The notes under the pieces were generated by a model. It ran no database searches. It saw only the letters and a program-made list of their open reading frames with translations, and was not told where the DNA came from. From positions 219,787 to 283,786 of the forward strand of contig CAMPET010000021.1 in NCBI GenBank assembly GCA_946803715.1: DNA of 64,000 bases, read 5' to 3'. Shown here in pieces: positions 36,540 through 48,894 of the stretch (positions are counted from its first letter, which is position 1; every line of letters begins with the position of its first letter). This DNA comes from Beroe ovata. Lineage: Eukaryota > Ctenophora > Nuda > Beroida > Beroidae. The position numbers were made by a program, and so were the translations under genes.

Positions 36540-37655
36540 TCACCAAAATGCTGGGAATTTTTTGAATACATTACACATCTCAGATACATGTTTTTTCAAT
36601 GCTGGCATCAATATCATGTATATCAATGGGTTAACCATTGCATTTAATCCTACACAATATATTTCCATGAAATTATTGTAATATGCATATTGGTCAAATG
36701 TAAAGAGTTCTATTGTACTTGGGTCAACATATCCTATTGAGTAGAGGATGAGAGTTATTACTGGTGGTACATTGAAGATAATATACACCAATGTTACCAT
36801 TATCACTGCCAAGGTGACCTTCTTCTTTTCGTGAATGACCTGATTATTTAAGTTTGTTGCACTCATCTCGGTTGATACATCTATTGACTTGGTCATAGCA
36901 TAAACTGATAACACACAGCTTAACACTATTGGTACAACTGGCACTATGAAAGGTATGATGACAAGAAAGACATGAGATATCAATGCAGCACTTTCTGAGT
37001 AAACCACATCATCTATGTTCCAAACACACTTTGTATTGTAATGATCGTAGTTGTACTTTATCCCCAACTGAAATAGGTATCAAATTAGATTCCTACTTAT
37101 AAACATAATATCCCTATCATTAATCAAGTATCAACTCATCATGAAAAAAGGAATTGATAGTTTAATTACAATGAAAGGAAGAGATGCTTGCACAACTTGA
37201 ATGATTGTGTAGAATACAATTGTTGTGATAATCTTCCTAGAGCTTATCCTCCAGAAAGGGAACTTTAGAAAAATTGTCCTTGTTATGCTGAGGACCATAA
37301 CAAGAAAAACTGTTAGTCTAGCTGTCACATTCCATAAAAAGCCATGAGCATTGCAGAAAATCACACTGGAAAATAAATTTGGATTGCGTAGATTGAGATT
37401 TGCTATCCCCACTGGAGTCATCATAAGACATGCTGTCAAGTCTGTGAATGCTATCCATATATAGATTATTTTGATGACATCTTTTTTAGATCTCAAGAAA
37501 AATGTCACTGCTATGAGGTTCCAGAGTGTTCCAAATCCTGCAATGTAGAGTGCGAGAATACCATTGAATATATCAAGAGATCTGATAAGCCAAGGCTGCA
37601 TTGTTCCTGGATATGATGGCGTTGCCATCAATATCTCTGTCGAGTTTCCTTCCAT
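36540..37655 (-). CDS. Orphan class A (rhodopsin-like) GPCR
   Basis: Two exons, 37655-37170 and 37067-36540, joined in phase 0, give 337 residues with seven hydrophobic segments. N-glycosylation site NST lies near the N-terminus. TM2 has WIAFTDLTACLMMTP; the ECL1 Cys is in FCNAHGF and its partner in ECL2 is TKCVW; TM3 ends VLSITRTIFLKFPF in place of the DRY motif; TM6 has IIFNVPPVITL in place of CWxP; TM7 has NAMVNPLIYMIL (NPxxY). These mark a divergent class A receptor, G-protein coupling inferred, ligand unknown. The intron lies in ECL2 and depends on a donor inside the TM4 end (ATT/GTAATT). LPCAT3 starts 97 bases away on the other strand, so the two probably share a promoter region. Confidence 0.85.
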
Positions 37656-37751
37656 TGTTCTTATCCTATTGTGAAGAAAATATGTTAATAATGAAATGCT
37701 TGTCCAAATATTTATTGACCTATTCGAACCAACTTATTTTGTCAGGAAGAA
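37656..37751. promoter_or_regulatory. Short divergent promoter region, GPCR and LPCAT3
   Basis: Only 96 bases separate two start codons that point away from each other. TTTTCTTCACAATAG precedes the GPCR start by ten bases on its strand and CTTATTTTGTCAG precedes the LPCAT3 start by six on its strand. If those are acceptors, the true promoters lie beyond, overlapping the opposite gene. Confidence 0.45.
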
Positions 37752-39056
37752 ATGACAACAGCATTGATAAATCTTCTGTCTGAAAGAACAGGCGCTTCTC
37801 CAGATGGAATTCGTTTGTTTATGGGTCTCATTTTATCACAGCTGTTTTCTATTGCTCAATATTTTCTACTGTCAAAGATATCAAATGTGTTCGTGAAGAG
37901 GCTGGTCCACATTTCAATGGGCATGATTGTTGGCTTCCTAGTTTGGGGTGTTGCATGCCTTCACCATCTTGTGTCAGCACTAGGACTGGTAGTGATCATC
38001 AACCTGATGGATGTAGACATTGCTGGCAAAGTGAACTTCCTTTACCAAATGGGGTATCTTGTTATTGGCTATTATTACAACAATATGACCTCAGATTATG
38101 CCATTAACTGGACAACATCCCAATCAATTCTTACACTGAAAATGATTGGGCTGGGCTTTGACATAAAAGGAAGGAAGGATTTAGACTCTCCAGGTACATT
38201 GAATATCATAGGCTATACATTTTTTGTGGGAAACTACTTGGTTGGTCCATTGGATGACTTCAACAGGTTTGAAATGTTCATGGAAGATAACCTCTATCCT
38301 AAGAACGAGCATCCAGGACTTGGTATGGGACTCAAACGGCTTAGCCATGGGATATTCTATTTGATCTTATCATTGATTTCTAGTCACTTCTTGAGCAGCG
38401 AATTTTTGTTCAAAGATGATTTCGCCAATATGCATTTTAGCCTAAGATTACTTTACGTCACAGTACTTGGACATTGTGGGCTATACAAATATCTAGGAGT
38501 ATGGTGCATAGCAGAAAGTGCATGTATGTATATGGGTTATACCTACAACGGAGACCAAAAGTGGGATGGGTTACGGAATGTGGCGACCATGTCCTTCCAT
38601 AGGGCCACACGGCTCCAGCACATAATCGACACATGGAACATCAACACCAGCAATTGGTGTGCTAAGCATGTCTTCAAGAAGTGCAAGTTCCTCGGCAATA
38701 AATACCTCTCAATGATAATAACCATGGTTTTCCTGGCACTGTGGCACGGAATTCACATAGGATATTTGGTCTGTTTCCTACAAGAGTTTTTCTACATATT
38801 CATGGAAAAGGGCTTCAGTCAAAATTCTGCCCTGATTGTGATTGGACAAACTCTACCGAAACCAGTGGGGAAATTTATTGCTTGGGTTTATGCTAAAGTT
38901 TTTCTGTCCTTTGCTCTAGTTGGTTTTGAGTTGTATGAAATGGGACCAATACATCGTGTTTATAGTTCTATCTACTATGTATGTCCAATTGTGGCGGTAT
39001 TACTCATATTGAGCAATGCTGTATTCGCTGTGAAGAGGACTAAGAAAGTTGAGTAA
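37752..39056 (+). CDS. LPCAT3: LPCAT3/MBOAT5 lysophospholipid acyltransferase
   Basis: One exon, 434 residues, MBOAT family, with about ten hydrophobic segments. The diagnostic block WNINTSNWCAKHVFKKCKFLG (Asn296) followed by ALWHGIHIGYLVCFLQEF (His332) matches LPCAT3, including human-like FLGNKxLS. The Asn and His are the catalytic pair. The enzyme sits in the ER membrane and moves acyl groups from acyl-CoA to lysophosphatidylcholine and related lipids in the Lands cycle, favouring polyunsaturated chains in vertebrates. The C-terminus ends KRTKKVE, a basic tail like the ER-retention ends of relatives. The protein is slightly shorter than human LPCAT3 (487), mostly at the N-terminus. Other MBOATs (MBOAT1/2/7) are less similar in the His block. 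Confidence 0.92.
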   Translation: MTTALINLLSERTGASPDGIRLFMGLILSQLFSIAQYFLLSKISNVFVKRLVHISMGMIVGFLVWGVACLHHLVSALGLVVIINLMDVDIAGKVNFLYQMGYLVIGYYYNNMTSDYAINWTTSQSILTLKMIGLGFDIKGRKDLDSPGTLNIIGYTFFVGNYLVGPLDDFNRFEMFMEDNLYPKNEHPGLGMGLKRLSHGIFYLILSLISSHFLSSEFLFKDDFANMHFSLRLLYVTVLGHCGLYKYLGVWCIAESACMYMGYTYNGDQKWDGLRNVATMSFHRATRLQHIIDTWNINTSNWCAKHVFKKCKFLGNKYLSMIITMVFLALWHGIHIGYLVCFLQEFFYIFMEKGFSQNSALIVIGQTLPKPVGKFIAWVYAKVFLSFALVGFELYEMGPIHRVYSSIYYVCPIVAVLLILSNAVFAVKRTKKVE

Positions 39057-41024
39057 AGATGATTGGTTTTTAATTTTGCGATTTGCGAGTGTCAGACTGA
39101 CAAATTATGTCAGTATTGAACAATATTCATTTTAGTGTTAAGTTTTGGTAATCTATTACCACCTTTTTGTAGAATTGTATCAGCTGATAAGTATTAACTG
39201 TAATATGACTGTTTTTATCTTAACAACAATCTAAACTATAACCAGATACATAGAGTGATTATTAAGTGTTATGATTTGTGTTTAGACAATGATTTGTAGA
39301 ATGATTGAGTAAACAATAATTTAGTTAACTTAGTAGATAGGAAAATAGGTAAGTGACCTTTCTCCCTAAAAATTTCGTTCAATGAGTTATATCTAATAAT
39401 ATTATTTGAAGTTTTCTCAAGCCCTCGTTTGCACTTCAGGATATCTAGTTAAGGAACCGTCCAAAATGATGGTCTCTGAGTGAGTGGGTAAGAAGTTGAA
39501 ATTGCACGAAAAGCTCAAGGAACAAATGTTATACCCATACGGTGATCGATGAGCTTCGGCGCGATATGAGTCAACCCAATCGACCGAAATGAATCACGCT
39601 TGCTGTTCGATTGGAGAGATTTCACAAACAGGTGTAAAATTAATTTCAATACCAGCGGGCACACTCTAATTAATCGAATGGACTTGATGAATTGATGTCG
39701 ATGATGGAAATGCAATGTTTCCGATGGAACTAATTCTCCTAATCCTAGGAAGATATTGAAATTGCGTTTACTTGCTAGAAAAGGAACGTGAAAGTTGTGC
39801 CAAACCAAATCCATGGTACTACTTTCAGAAACAAAGTAAAATTGGAAGCTATCGAATAACCCCACGAATTCAAAACACGTATTGACTGACGTTCGAACAC
39901 AATGTATAGTCACACACTCATATGCACGTGTCACGAAAATCATATAGAACACTTCCGAGAACTTGGTCACAGCCATTTGACACAGGCCTTTGACAGGCAC
40001 ACATATAGGTCCTATAATATAGGATAGCTTTCTCTGGTGATTATAATCACATTATATATCTAGCATTGTTCATCTAAACAAGAAGATAATCTAGTTTGAA
40101 TCATGCGTCAGACCAAAGTGACTCCTAGGAGGGCGCACATGCGAATGCCCAAGCGTTTGTCGATTTGAATTGTGATGTTACGATAGTTACAGAGTCATGT
40201 GGTTTTTTGCGCTGTAATCACCACGATTTTGCCAACTGGAAGATTCTCGAGTTATGATCTTAGTCTCGCCGGTAAAGAGCTCTGAGCTAGAGCATTGGTG
40301 TCCCACGTGTGTAGGAGTGAAATGTGCATGAAGAACTATAGGAGGATCGTTGGATCAATTGTCAATAGACAATAGTAATTAGTTGTGCCAATGTGTGTTG
40401 TTCCAGATGAGTGTTGTGTGCATTTAAACGTATGCCGTCCACATGTAGTGGTTATTTAGCAATGGGTTCTGGTCTGAAGATAGGTCATAAACATCATATA
40501 TTCTAATATCAGGTCATTTTTATGCGAGTTCCTGTAGGATGTAGCTGTGTGTGTGTAAACTCATCAACGTTACGCATTATGCAAAGCTCTACATCAGGAG
40601 CATAATAACCACTTGGATGAACGGCTACTCATGATCAGCATAATGATAAAACATTACCAGTTTAAAAGTGGGTTCCTGAATGTTGATTGATGAAATGCAC
40701 TGATAAAGAGTAGCCTACTACTAATGTTATGGTGAAATTAGTTAGCTAGATCTACTTCTTATAGACTTATAGAGTACTGGTATGAGCAGTTTTAAGGTTT
40801 GTTGTTACACTTCTTATTATGGGACATGGGTTTTGAATCATTATAACTAACAGTACTGCATAGTGCGTAGTGCATACTTATATTCCGTAGTGCAAACCTA
40901 CTTAAAACTTATTCAATTATGTCCATATTTTGGTAGGTAGATACCATGGGAAGCTGCACAGTACACATCAATTTTTTGTTCCTGATTGACGAAATACTGA
41001 AATATGATAGGGAAAGCTCTGTGT

Positions 41025-41331
41025 GTATGTGTGTGTGTGTGTGTGGGTNNNNNNNNNNNNNNNNNNNNNNNNNNNNNNNNNNNNNNNNNNNNNNNNNNNN
41101 NNNNNNNNNNNNNNNNNNNNNNNNNNNNNNNNNNNNNNNNNNNNNNNNNNNNNNNNNNNNNNNNNNNNNNNNNNNNNNNNNNNNNNNNNNNNNNNNNNNN
41201 NNNNNNNNNNNNNNNNNNNNNNNNNNNNNNNNNNNNNNNNNNNNNNNNNNNNNNNNNNNNNNNNNNNNNNNNNNNNNNNNNNNNNNNNNNNNNNNNNNNN
41301 TGTATGTGTGTGTGTGTGTGTGTGTGTGTGC
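41025..41331. repeat. TG microsatellite spanning an assembly gap
   Basis: TG repeats on both sides of an N run (about 41049-41300) show that the gap falls inside a long dinucleotide repeat. Gap length is probably an estimate. Confidence 0.9.
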
Positions 41332-44300
41332 TGCAGCTATTTCTGTTCATCTGTGTGTCTGATGAAAGCTGTATGTGATCCGTTGCGATTGCAGCTCATT
41401 TTCGAATTTCTGCTGAAGAGCTGTACCCTAGAAGGAATTGCGGGCTAGATTTTGATGTTTAATGATAATAGACCGACCAACTTGCTTGTATTTGTCAAGA
41501 TCTGTACTAATAATTAGACGTGTAGTGTGTACCTAAGGACCTACACTCTTAAGAAACCTAATCAATTGAGTAAAAGGTATTTCAAGTTGCAAATCTCTAA
41601 AAAATAGATACATGTAGATCGAAATTAATAATAATAACTTATTTTACCTCATATCAAGCATTTATATGAGCACGCGCGTCGCGTGGTGCAATAATGGGAA
41701 TAATGGTAAAATAGAGCTCTGTCATTGTGTACAACTGATCTTCACAAATTTCATGTCATACAACGAAAAGGTAAATATATTTTGAAGCCGTTATAATCTA
41801 AAATATAATCTAAAATATAATCTAAAAAATATAAAGCTAATAAGAATGTAAAGCTTGTTATTTACCCATGAGGTCAATGACAGATTAGCAGGATGAAGCT
41901 CATTTACAGCACTTTCTCAGAGACTTTGGTCGTTTCCAACGAGTTCAGTCAATGTTCTACCACCAGGTTCCAATTATTTGAATTGAAATCAGTTGAACGT
42001 CGTTATAAAGCTGAATGACAAGTTGCCACTTTCAATAATCCCGCTTTCGAAAACTACTGACAAGTGCATGATTGTTTTGTTGCAATGTCTGGTTCTGGGA
42101 GGCATGCGATTTCGTAGTAAAATTGCGCGATATTTTTCGTGATATTTCGTGATTTTTATATATAGTGATGCCATACAGCATATGAGACTACTCATTATGA
42201 AATTCATTTAAAACTTGATTCTTATCAAGAAATATGTAATTTTACGCCGAGTGTGTCTACTGCATAATGTAAGATTTGATTCGAGACGGTATAGTACAAA
42301 GTAGGTATACAGCTTGACCACGTCACACCTTGAAAACATACAAATTCCGATGGGTCACGCGTTGTTTTGTTGTGGCCAATGGCTTCATACGCTCGATGAA
42401 TACATGCATGAAGACTTTCCTGATAATTCATATTCAGCGAGAGAATACAATGGTACATTATGAGATTATAGTGTGTCAGGTGACTCATTCTTGAATTAAC
42501 CCCCATAATAACCAGAGTCTTTCGAACTAGTCAGGTGACTTTTTACAAGTTTTATCTAGAATTTCTGTGTGCTAGTGATACGGGGCATGCCATATTCGTA
42601 GACACCACTCGGGCGTGGTCAATTGACGTTATGAGGCTCTCACTGATGTGTCCCCGCGATAAATGAAGATACACGTGTCAACAACTCTGTTTATCGAGAT
42701 CATGTCATGATAATTCGCAGAAACATCTCGAGATGGTGATTATTATATGTAACTTCTGAATCGAGCGTTTACAGAGAGACCTGAGACATCTATAACTGTG
42801 TACCATGCAACAGCGTCATGTGACGCTATCGCTTCATGACGAACGAGTGACTTCACAGTTTAATATCTGGATATTAGTACTTTAGTATCGTGCACATTGC
42901 ACAATCATGTGGCATGAACGGTAGATCACGGTGTGTGTGGTAGGGTATCTATCTAGATATCATCTAGATACATGGATTTTTTCATTATCTGGTTATCTAG
43001 ATAATTAATTGAGCCGATAATTAGATACCACAGTGTGTGGACCTTGGGTGTGTACGTGTTATGCCAATATCCCCCCAAAACCACATAACTAAATGTTTTC
43101 GACTATCAGTACACCATATTATAGTTGGTATGTGAATCCCATCATCTGCATTTGATGAACTGCGAAACCAACATATTGTAGCTGCTATATTGTACTATGC
43201 AGGTGACCCGTTGTGAATGTGAAATGCTCACTCCATCATTAGTTTGAGGGTAGAGTACTCTGCTGTCATGGTAACCAATAGCTGACACTCAATACACTTC
43301 AATTGAGGTGTGGAGTTATTTCCCGACAGAATAGGCGATGACCTATAGTAGTACCTACGAAGATTGTTTTAAAAATAATCCAAGAGAAAAAAATACGATA
43401 AAAAGAATTTACGATTGTCTTAATTCTATATGTACCTACACACATTTAATGAATGTACTTGGCAGTTTTAACATCAAGTACGTTACACTATACATTGTAC
43501 ATTGTACATCGCACATTGTAGATAACAAGATGTCGACTGTCGAGGCCAATTCTAAGCAGTGAATACGAGGTGGTACACGCAGCTCCCATAGAAGAGACCT
43601 CTATCATTATCTTACTTACGTCTACGGATGTGACATCAGATGTTCCATAATTCAAGTGAAAAAAAGAACATGAGAATGGCCTGGTAACTCATACTCGAAG
43701 AGAATATCAATATCACTGAAAAGATATGTATGAGAAACTGACTCTGCAACATAAACAAACTACAACTGAAACACAAGATAATAACCCCCTCCCTCGGTTT
43801 CCCCTGTCTCATATATAAGATACAAAAACGTGGGGGACGTGTAACCCGGTTGAAAGGGTAACGCGCACACAAAGACAGCTCACAAATATATATGATTTGA
43901 TTGGAGGTATTAAAATTCTAAACGTTGCGCGTTGTGCTGTCAAAAGGCGCCCAGCATGGTTGCCAGGGTAGGGGACACGTGTGCGCCATGTTCACTTGGC
44001 ATCGCGCGTTATGTTCGCAGAGAGGGAAAGCTCCTTTATAAAATCTTTTATTATATAACCACCACGTGTGCAACGGTTAGTCTCTCTGTAAATTCCGATG
44101 AAATCCTGGGACCAGATTGATTATTAGGATAGTTGGAAGTATAATATATTTGATTCAATCCACCGTGTCAACCCCAACATGTTTAATTATATCTCACGTT
44201 CCCAATTAGCGACATTATATACATCATGGACATCATGGAGTATTTATTAGAGCGGCTGTCAAGAGGCATTTATACCGGGATCATGGAGCGAGACATTCGC

Positions 44301-45438
44301 GAGTGCTTATTTCAATTAAAAAATCGGGTGTTTGTAAACGAACACACGTTTATTTGGCGATAAGGTGACACGATAAATCACCCTCCTTATCTTGGCAGGT
44401 TACCAATTATATGACGTCGTGATTGCCTCCCGCCTGTGTAATCTAGCTGTAAAGCTGTTGATATTGATATTATAAAAAAACAAGTTCAGGTTTTCCAACC
44501 GAGTAACTTTATCTGAAATGTCTTTGTGTTCATGATCATAATTTGGGTCGATCCCCCATCTTCAGCTTGCTTGACATTAAAATCCATTGATATGGACTAT
44601 GGAATAGTCAAAAATGACTATTAGGCAATATAGCTGAGTTCTCTGACGACAATACCCGGTTTTTATTACACGAGAAACGCAAATTAATTCTCCAGGTAAT
44701 GCACTAATAAACAAAACCATCATTGTTGCCTGCAAAGCCATTTACAATTTTATTGTTACAACAACAATAAGGAAGATCATTTATACAATAGACAACTTAA
44801 CCCTTACACCGTAACATAGTGCCGTCCGAATTTAATACTGATAGAGCGAGCAGTGTAAGAGCTATAGAATAGCCGATAAGCAATCATTCCGATCGTTTCA
44901 ATCACAATATTATAGTATTGGGGCCAAGTATTTGGGGCTGCCCTCAATACAATTCAAACATCAAATGTTGTAGACCGGATATAAGTGGGTAGCTATGTGT
45001 CACAGATTTCATGTAAAAGCCGTGTATGGAAAAAACTATCGTTTGATGGGCTACTGATCCTAAAAAGCCGGGATTTCAGAGTCTCGAATCAGTCAAAAAT
45101 AATCAATACCGAGTATATGCGTAGTGCAATATGCGATATACGAACGAATGATCCATGAACATTGTAGCACTGAAGTGCTGTCGGGGCAGTGAAAATTGAA
45201 TTATCACTTCCCCCAACATTTGTCACTGATTTATCACTAAAAATGCTTGAATAAGGGTGCGATTCTCTCAAATCTGATTCTACGCCCCAATCTAAATTAC
45301 GCAGATGTTCATATTTGACTCGATACATCGTGTCATAGGTCCTACCTACCGAAATGTCACCCCAGATTGATCATGTGATATACGAGAATGAGCAGCGTTT
45401 TCTCAATATTAGAACATACAGCTCTGCAGAGTATACAG

Positions 45439-45466
45439 GTCCTGTACACTGTACACTGTACAGGAC
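45439..45466. repeat. Hairpin GTCCTGTACA / TGTACAGGAC
   Basis: Ten-base perfect arms around the loop CTGTACAC, itself a repeat of the arm word, with outer TATACAG and CTGTATA also pairing at some distance. No element or gene is associated. Confidence 0.8.
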
Positions 45467-45656
45467 TTGTAAACTGTATATTGCAGGTACTGGAGCTGTT
45501 GTCCGCACCAAAACTTAACTCATGAGACGTTTTCTATTCTCATTATGAAGTGGCTGTGTCCCAGACAAGCCGGTCCTAATACGGTAATCCCAGACACACG
45601 TTTGATAATTCGTGAGATACGAGGAATAATAATTTCGAGACATGAGTCACTCGCAC

Positions 45657-45750
45657 ACGCACACAGACACAGACACAGGCACACACAGACACACACAAAT
45701 ACACACACACACACACGCACACACCCACACACATGAGTGTGTGTGTGTAC
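45657..45750. repeat. CA microsatellite changing to TG
   Basis: A CA-rich run (ACACAGACAC units, then pure ACACAC) is followed after CACACATGAG by a TGTGTG run, so the tract is a large imperfect palindrome. Confidence 0.85.
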
Positions 45751-46389
45751 GTGTATGAAGATAAATTACTGTCTCAGAAATTCCATGTATACCTGTTATT
45801 AACATTACGATAGTTGGTTAATTAAAATGAAAATGCGTCTTTTAATTGTCAAAAGAGTCAAAAGAGAATTAACCAACTATCTCTCATCGTAACTCATGCA
45901 CTCTTATTCAATCGTCCAATCTATGAACTCTGTTATTACCATTCTCTGACGTCGAGTGTTGATCACAGGTCGTGTTGTAGTGGTAACTAGTTACAACCAT
46001 AAAGTTGCCGTGATATTCATGTTGGTTTTACCACAAGCCAAAATAATGAGTTACCTATACCTAGCTATATAATATTGGTGACAGGGTTAATGGATGGTAT
46101 TAGTGGATGCATGACAACTAGATCGACAATTGCGATCTTGTGATGTATCATGTAATTTCGAGCAGACTTTTGATACAATGATTTGCGACGTTACGTAATG
46201 AATAATGAACGTTTTTCTGATGTTATAGAATTATACGGTGGCTCTTGTCATCCAATATAAACTGCTTTGCTAAAATAGTTAACATGAGGCATTTTTCAAT
46301 CTGCTCTCCCATAGAAGGTCGCAGTTGTCCCTCACTACATCAATACACTCCAGCCAAACTTGAGTAAATAGGTAGGTATTGCAGTACTA

Positions 46390-46456
46390 AAAACCTACCT
46401 ATTTATTGAAATAGGTAGGTAGGTAGGTATTTATTGAAATAGGTAGGTACCTACAC
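46390..46456. repeat. GTAGGTAG minisatellite
   Basis: Tandem TAGG units and a duplicated TATTTATTGAAATAGGTAGG block. The same TAGG word is frequent in the nearby 400 bases. Confidence 0.8.
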
Positions 46457-47979
46457 ATTATAAAAGATTATTTTCTTTAGACTTATTTTTTTCTGTTGTT
46501 ATGTACTCAAAGTCAGCATTTAATCATCAACCATTACCATATAACATTTCATTTGTACTGTGTACAGATTTGTGCACGGTTTTCTACAATAACTACAATA
46601 ATTCTTTTTCAAAGTTACTAGGTATATGATCTTTATTCAGCACGTTATGTACAATGTAAGCCTTATTCAACACGTACGAATCTAGGTAAAGGTTAAAATG
46701 ATAGGTAGTACTATAGGTAGTACTATATATACATTGTAGTAGGTACTATATATACATTGAGGTACCTACATCTGATAAATATAGTAGGTTATTGAAAAAT
46801 TTTACTCCTTTTGATAAGCCATTCAAAGTTCAAACAAGAATGCGTCACATGATGTTTTGTGAAGTTCGTTATAATACTGACATACAATACCGAGATGCGA
46901 TTCCTGGAATGTAATTCAATTATATTGCGATGTTTTCATGGGTATTTTGCCACTTGAAGGGAAAGAAAATTAGTATTCTGTGGATGGCGCGATCAGAAGT
47001 ATCTACCGAAACTTTGGCATCGTTAACCAAACATTGAGCCGCGCACTCGCGCGTATATACGTACAAAGTATAGCTAGGATAAATACCATGCGCGCATCAA
47101 GAGCCCCATCACTGCACGACACGAACAGATGATACACAGGATGAGAATGCAGGTTTCCGCCAAGAAGGCCAGAAAAATAGCGAAGGCCATCCAGATGAGC
47201 AATCATGGCAAAAGGTTATAAGAATGATTTACCTTTAAAATTGATCATGATTATGATTCTCATTCATGACAGATTGCAGATGAATTGAAATATTACAACA
47301 GATCAACGCTTCGTTTTATTGCTACAGTTAAATGTTCGTTACAACACTACTCGTCCTATTTATCAAAGATATCAGTGCATAAACGAAACTTCGGCGATTC
47401 ACCATTTTTGAAACAATTCAATTGTTCGATAAAAAACACGCCAGCGAAGTTCACTCCTTTAAGTTTATAATTATTTCAAAACCATTCAATTTCAATTTGC
47501 GAAGAATCGAATTGTGTAGCGGATAATTCGCGAGCAATTCGTGATTCAATTCCACGAGATTAATTTCAATAAAATACTCCCTCACATTGACACAAGTAAG
47601 AAGTCTCGTGTACTGAAGCTGCTATGAACTAGCTCATTCACATTGGTATGTTTGTCTTGAAAGTGGAGAGTGTCTAAATGAACTAGTTGCTCTAATATCA
47701 GCCACTAAGTGTCAGCTCTAGTATCAGCCACTGTTCACGCTTTCCCATCTCTGCAGTATTACAACTTTTTAACTGCGGAATATGATATTGTGAGAGTAAA
47801 AGGGCGTGGTTAATGTGATATATCCTAGTACTCGGAAAGTGGCCGAATAGGTACTGCATTTCACAACAGGGTGTGTGAGAGAGGATGCAAGGTGAGGGTC
47901 GTGTATGTGCAAGCTGAGAGTATGTTTTTGAGAGAATGTTTTGTCCTTTGACCGGTCAGGTCGGCATAAGATTGAACTA

Positions 47980-48022
47980 CGATCAGAGGGACCGATAAAC
48001 CGTTTATCGGTCCCTCTGATCG
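47980..48022. repeat. Perfect 20-base-arm palindrome
   Basis: CGATCAGAGGGACCGATAAA and TTTATCGGTCCCTCTGATCG are exact reverse complements separated by CCG. No gene or element boundary explains it. Confidence 0.95.
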
Positions 48023-48405
48023 GATGAAGCGGCACGTGTACTTGATCCAGTTTGTGTTAGATCAGCTAAATAGTAAATACTACTGCTGGGGTCGGATTCA
48101 TTAGGTCGGAAGACCAGGGTGGACAGTTAAGGTCGGGATATTCCCTGGTACGGTGTAATTTCTCAAAAATATGATTCACAATGATTTTGTATTGAACATA
48201 AATTTGCTTCTAAACGAGCAATGAACATCTTTATTTAATTGGTAATTCGTATCTGTCCACACTGGAGGTTCTATGATAGCTATTCCTCATATGAGCACAA
48301 GGTTGACAGAAAAAATAAACAAAGTCATGAAGCACACGTTAAGCGGACTCAGGCCAGGCCCCAAACTCGGATCAGGTAACCGATCATCATCAGATACACA
48401 CTCGT

Positions 48406-48894
48406 CTACATCCGAGCACACAGCCACTGGTCCACAAAGAGTGACATTCCAGATACTTTTCCTGTGAGCATGTCATTGCCATCGAAACTGTCTTGGATAC
48501 GTGTCAACCATTCTTGACACATCAAGTCAGTGACTCTGACAGTTTCGGTAGGTAGACACTGCGCCACGGACACCACTATTCCACTCTCTTCCCTGATTAA
48601 CCGTCCTTGAAGATCTTCTCTGACTATCACTTGGGCAGAACCGTCCATTGTGAAATAGTAACAATCCTCGTTCTGATCGCACTTTTGCACTGTTCCAGCA
48701 GAAATGGTGGTGTCAAGTGGTGTCAAGAGTGGCAACTGATCACTAGTAGGTCCTGACATGGCAGTGATACGGTAGTCATGGTAACATTGCTTCTCTTCAG
48801 GTACCTTTGTGTCCGCAGCAGCTAGATTCACTCCAACCATTATGATAACCACAAGCTTTGAAATTCGAACCATAATCATACTGACAAGTGACAA
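48406..48894 (-). CDS. Small secreted Cys-containing protein, unknown
   Basis: An open frame of 162 residues with a convincing signal peptide (MVRISKLVVIIMVGVNLAAA from the second or third Met). The mature part has Cys in KQCYHDY, QKCDQNEDCYYF, QCLPTE, MCQEW and WLCARM, six in all, and no membrane helix. The spacing hints at a disulphide-rich extracellular fold, possibly three-finger-like, but I do not recognise a family. It may be a single exon or the first exon of a longer gene (possible donor AAA/GTATCT near 48460). Function unknown. Confidence 0.5.
   Translation of the reverse strand: MSLVSMIMVRISKLVVIIMVGVNLAAADTKVPEEKQCYHDYRITAMSGPTSDQLPLLTPLDTTISAGTVQKCDQNEDCYYFTMDGSAQVIVREDLQGRLIREESGIVVSVAQCLPTETVRVTDLMCQEWLTRIQDSFDGNDMLTGKVSGMSLFVDQWLCARM

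Larger units (their letters stand above)
39057..48405. other. Gene-poor stretch of about 9.3 kb
   Basis: No ORF here has a recognisable domain or believable exon structure. It contains the LPCAT3 3' region, TG/CA microsatellites around an N gap (41025-41331) and at 45657-45750, a GTAGGTAG minisatellite near 46390-46456, a hairpin at 45439-45466 and a perfect palindrome at 47980-48022. The minus-strand ORF at 39515-40000 is long but unlike a protein. Distal regulatory elements or a non-coding RNA could lie here but cannot be seen by eye. Confidence 0.5.

Noticed and set aside
37065-37169. GPCR as a frameshifted pseudogene
   Set aside because: The donor near ATGATGA/GTTGAT gives a phase clash, but the donor ATT/GTAATT a little upstream restores phase 0 with all seven helices, so an intact gene is simpler.
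37752-39056. PORCN or other protein-modifying MBOAT
   Set aside because: The block around the catalytic His and the KFLGNK segment match LPCAT3 far better.
39515-40000. 161-codon minus-strand ORF in the gene-poor stretch
   Set aside because: Composition is erratic, no domain or leader is visible, and the flanks show no exon or promoter signs. A pseudogene cannot be ruled out.
41004-41448. Several long ORFs across the N gap
   Set aside because: They exist only because N and TG repeats contain no stop codons.
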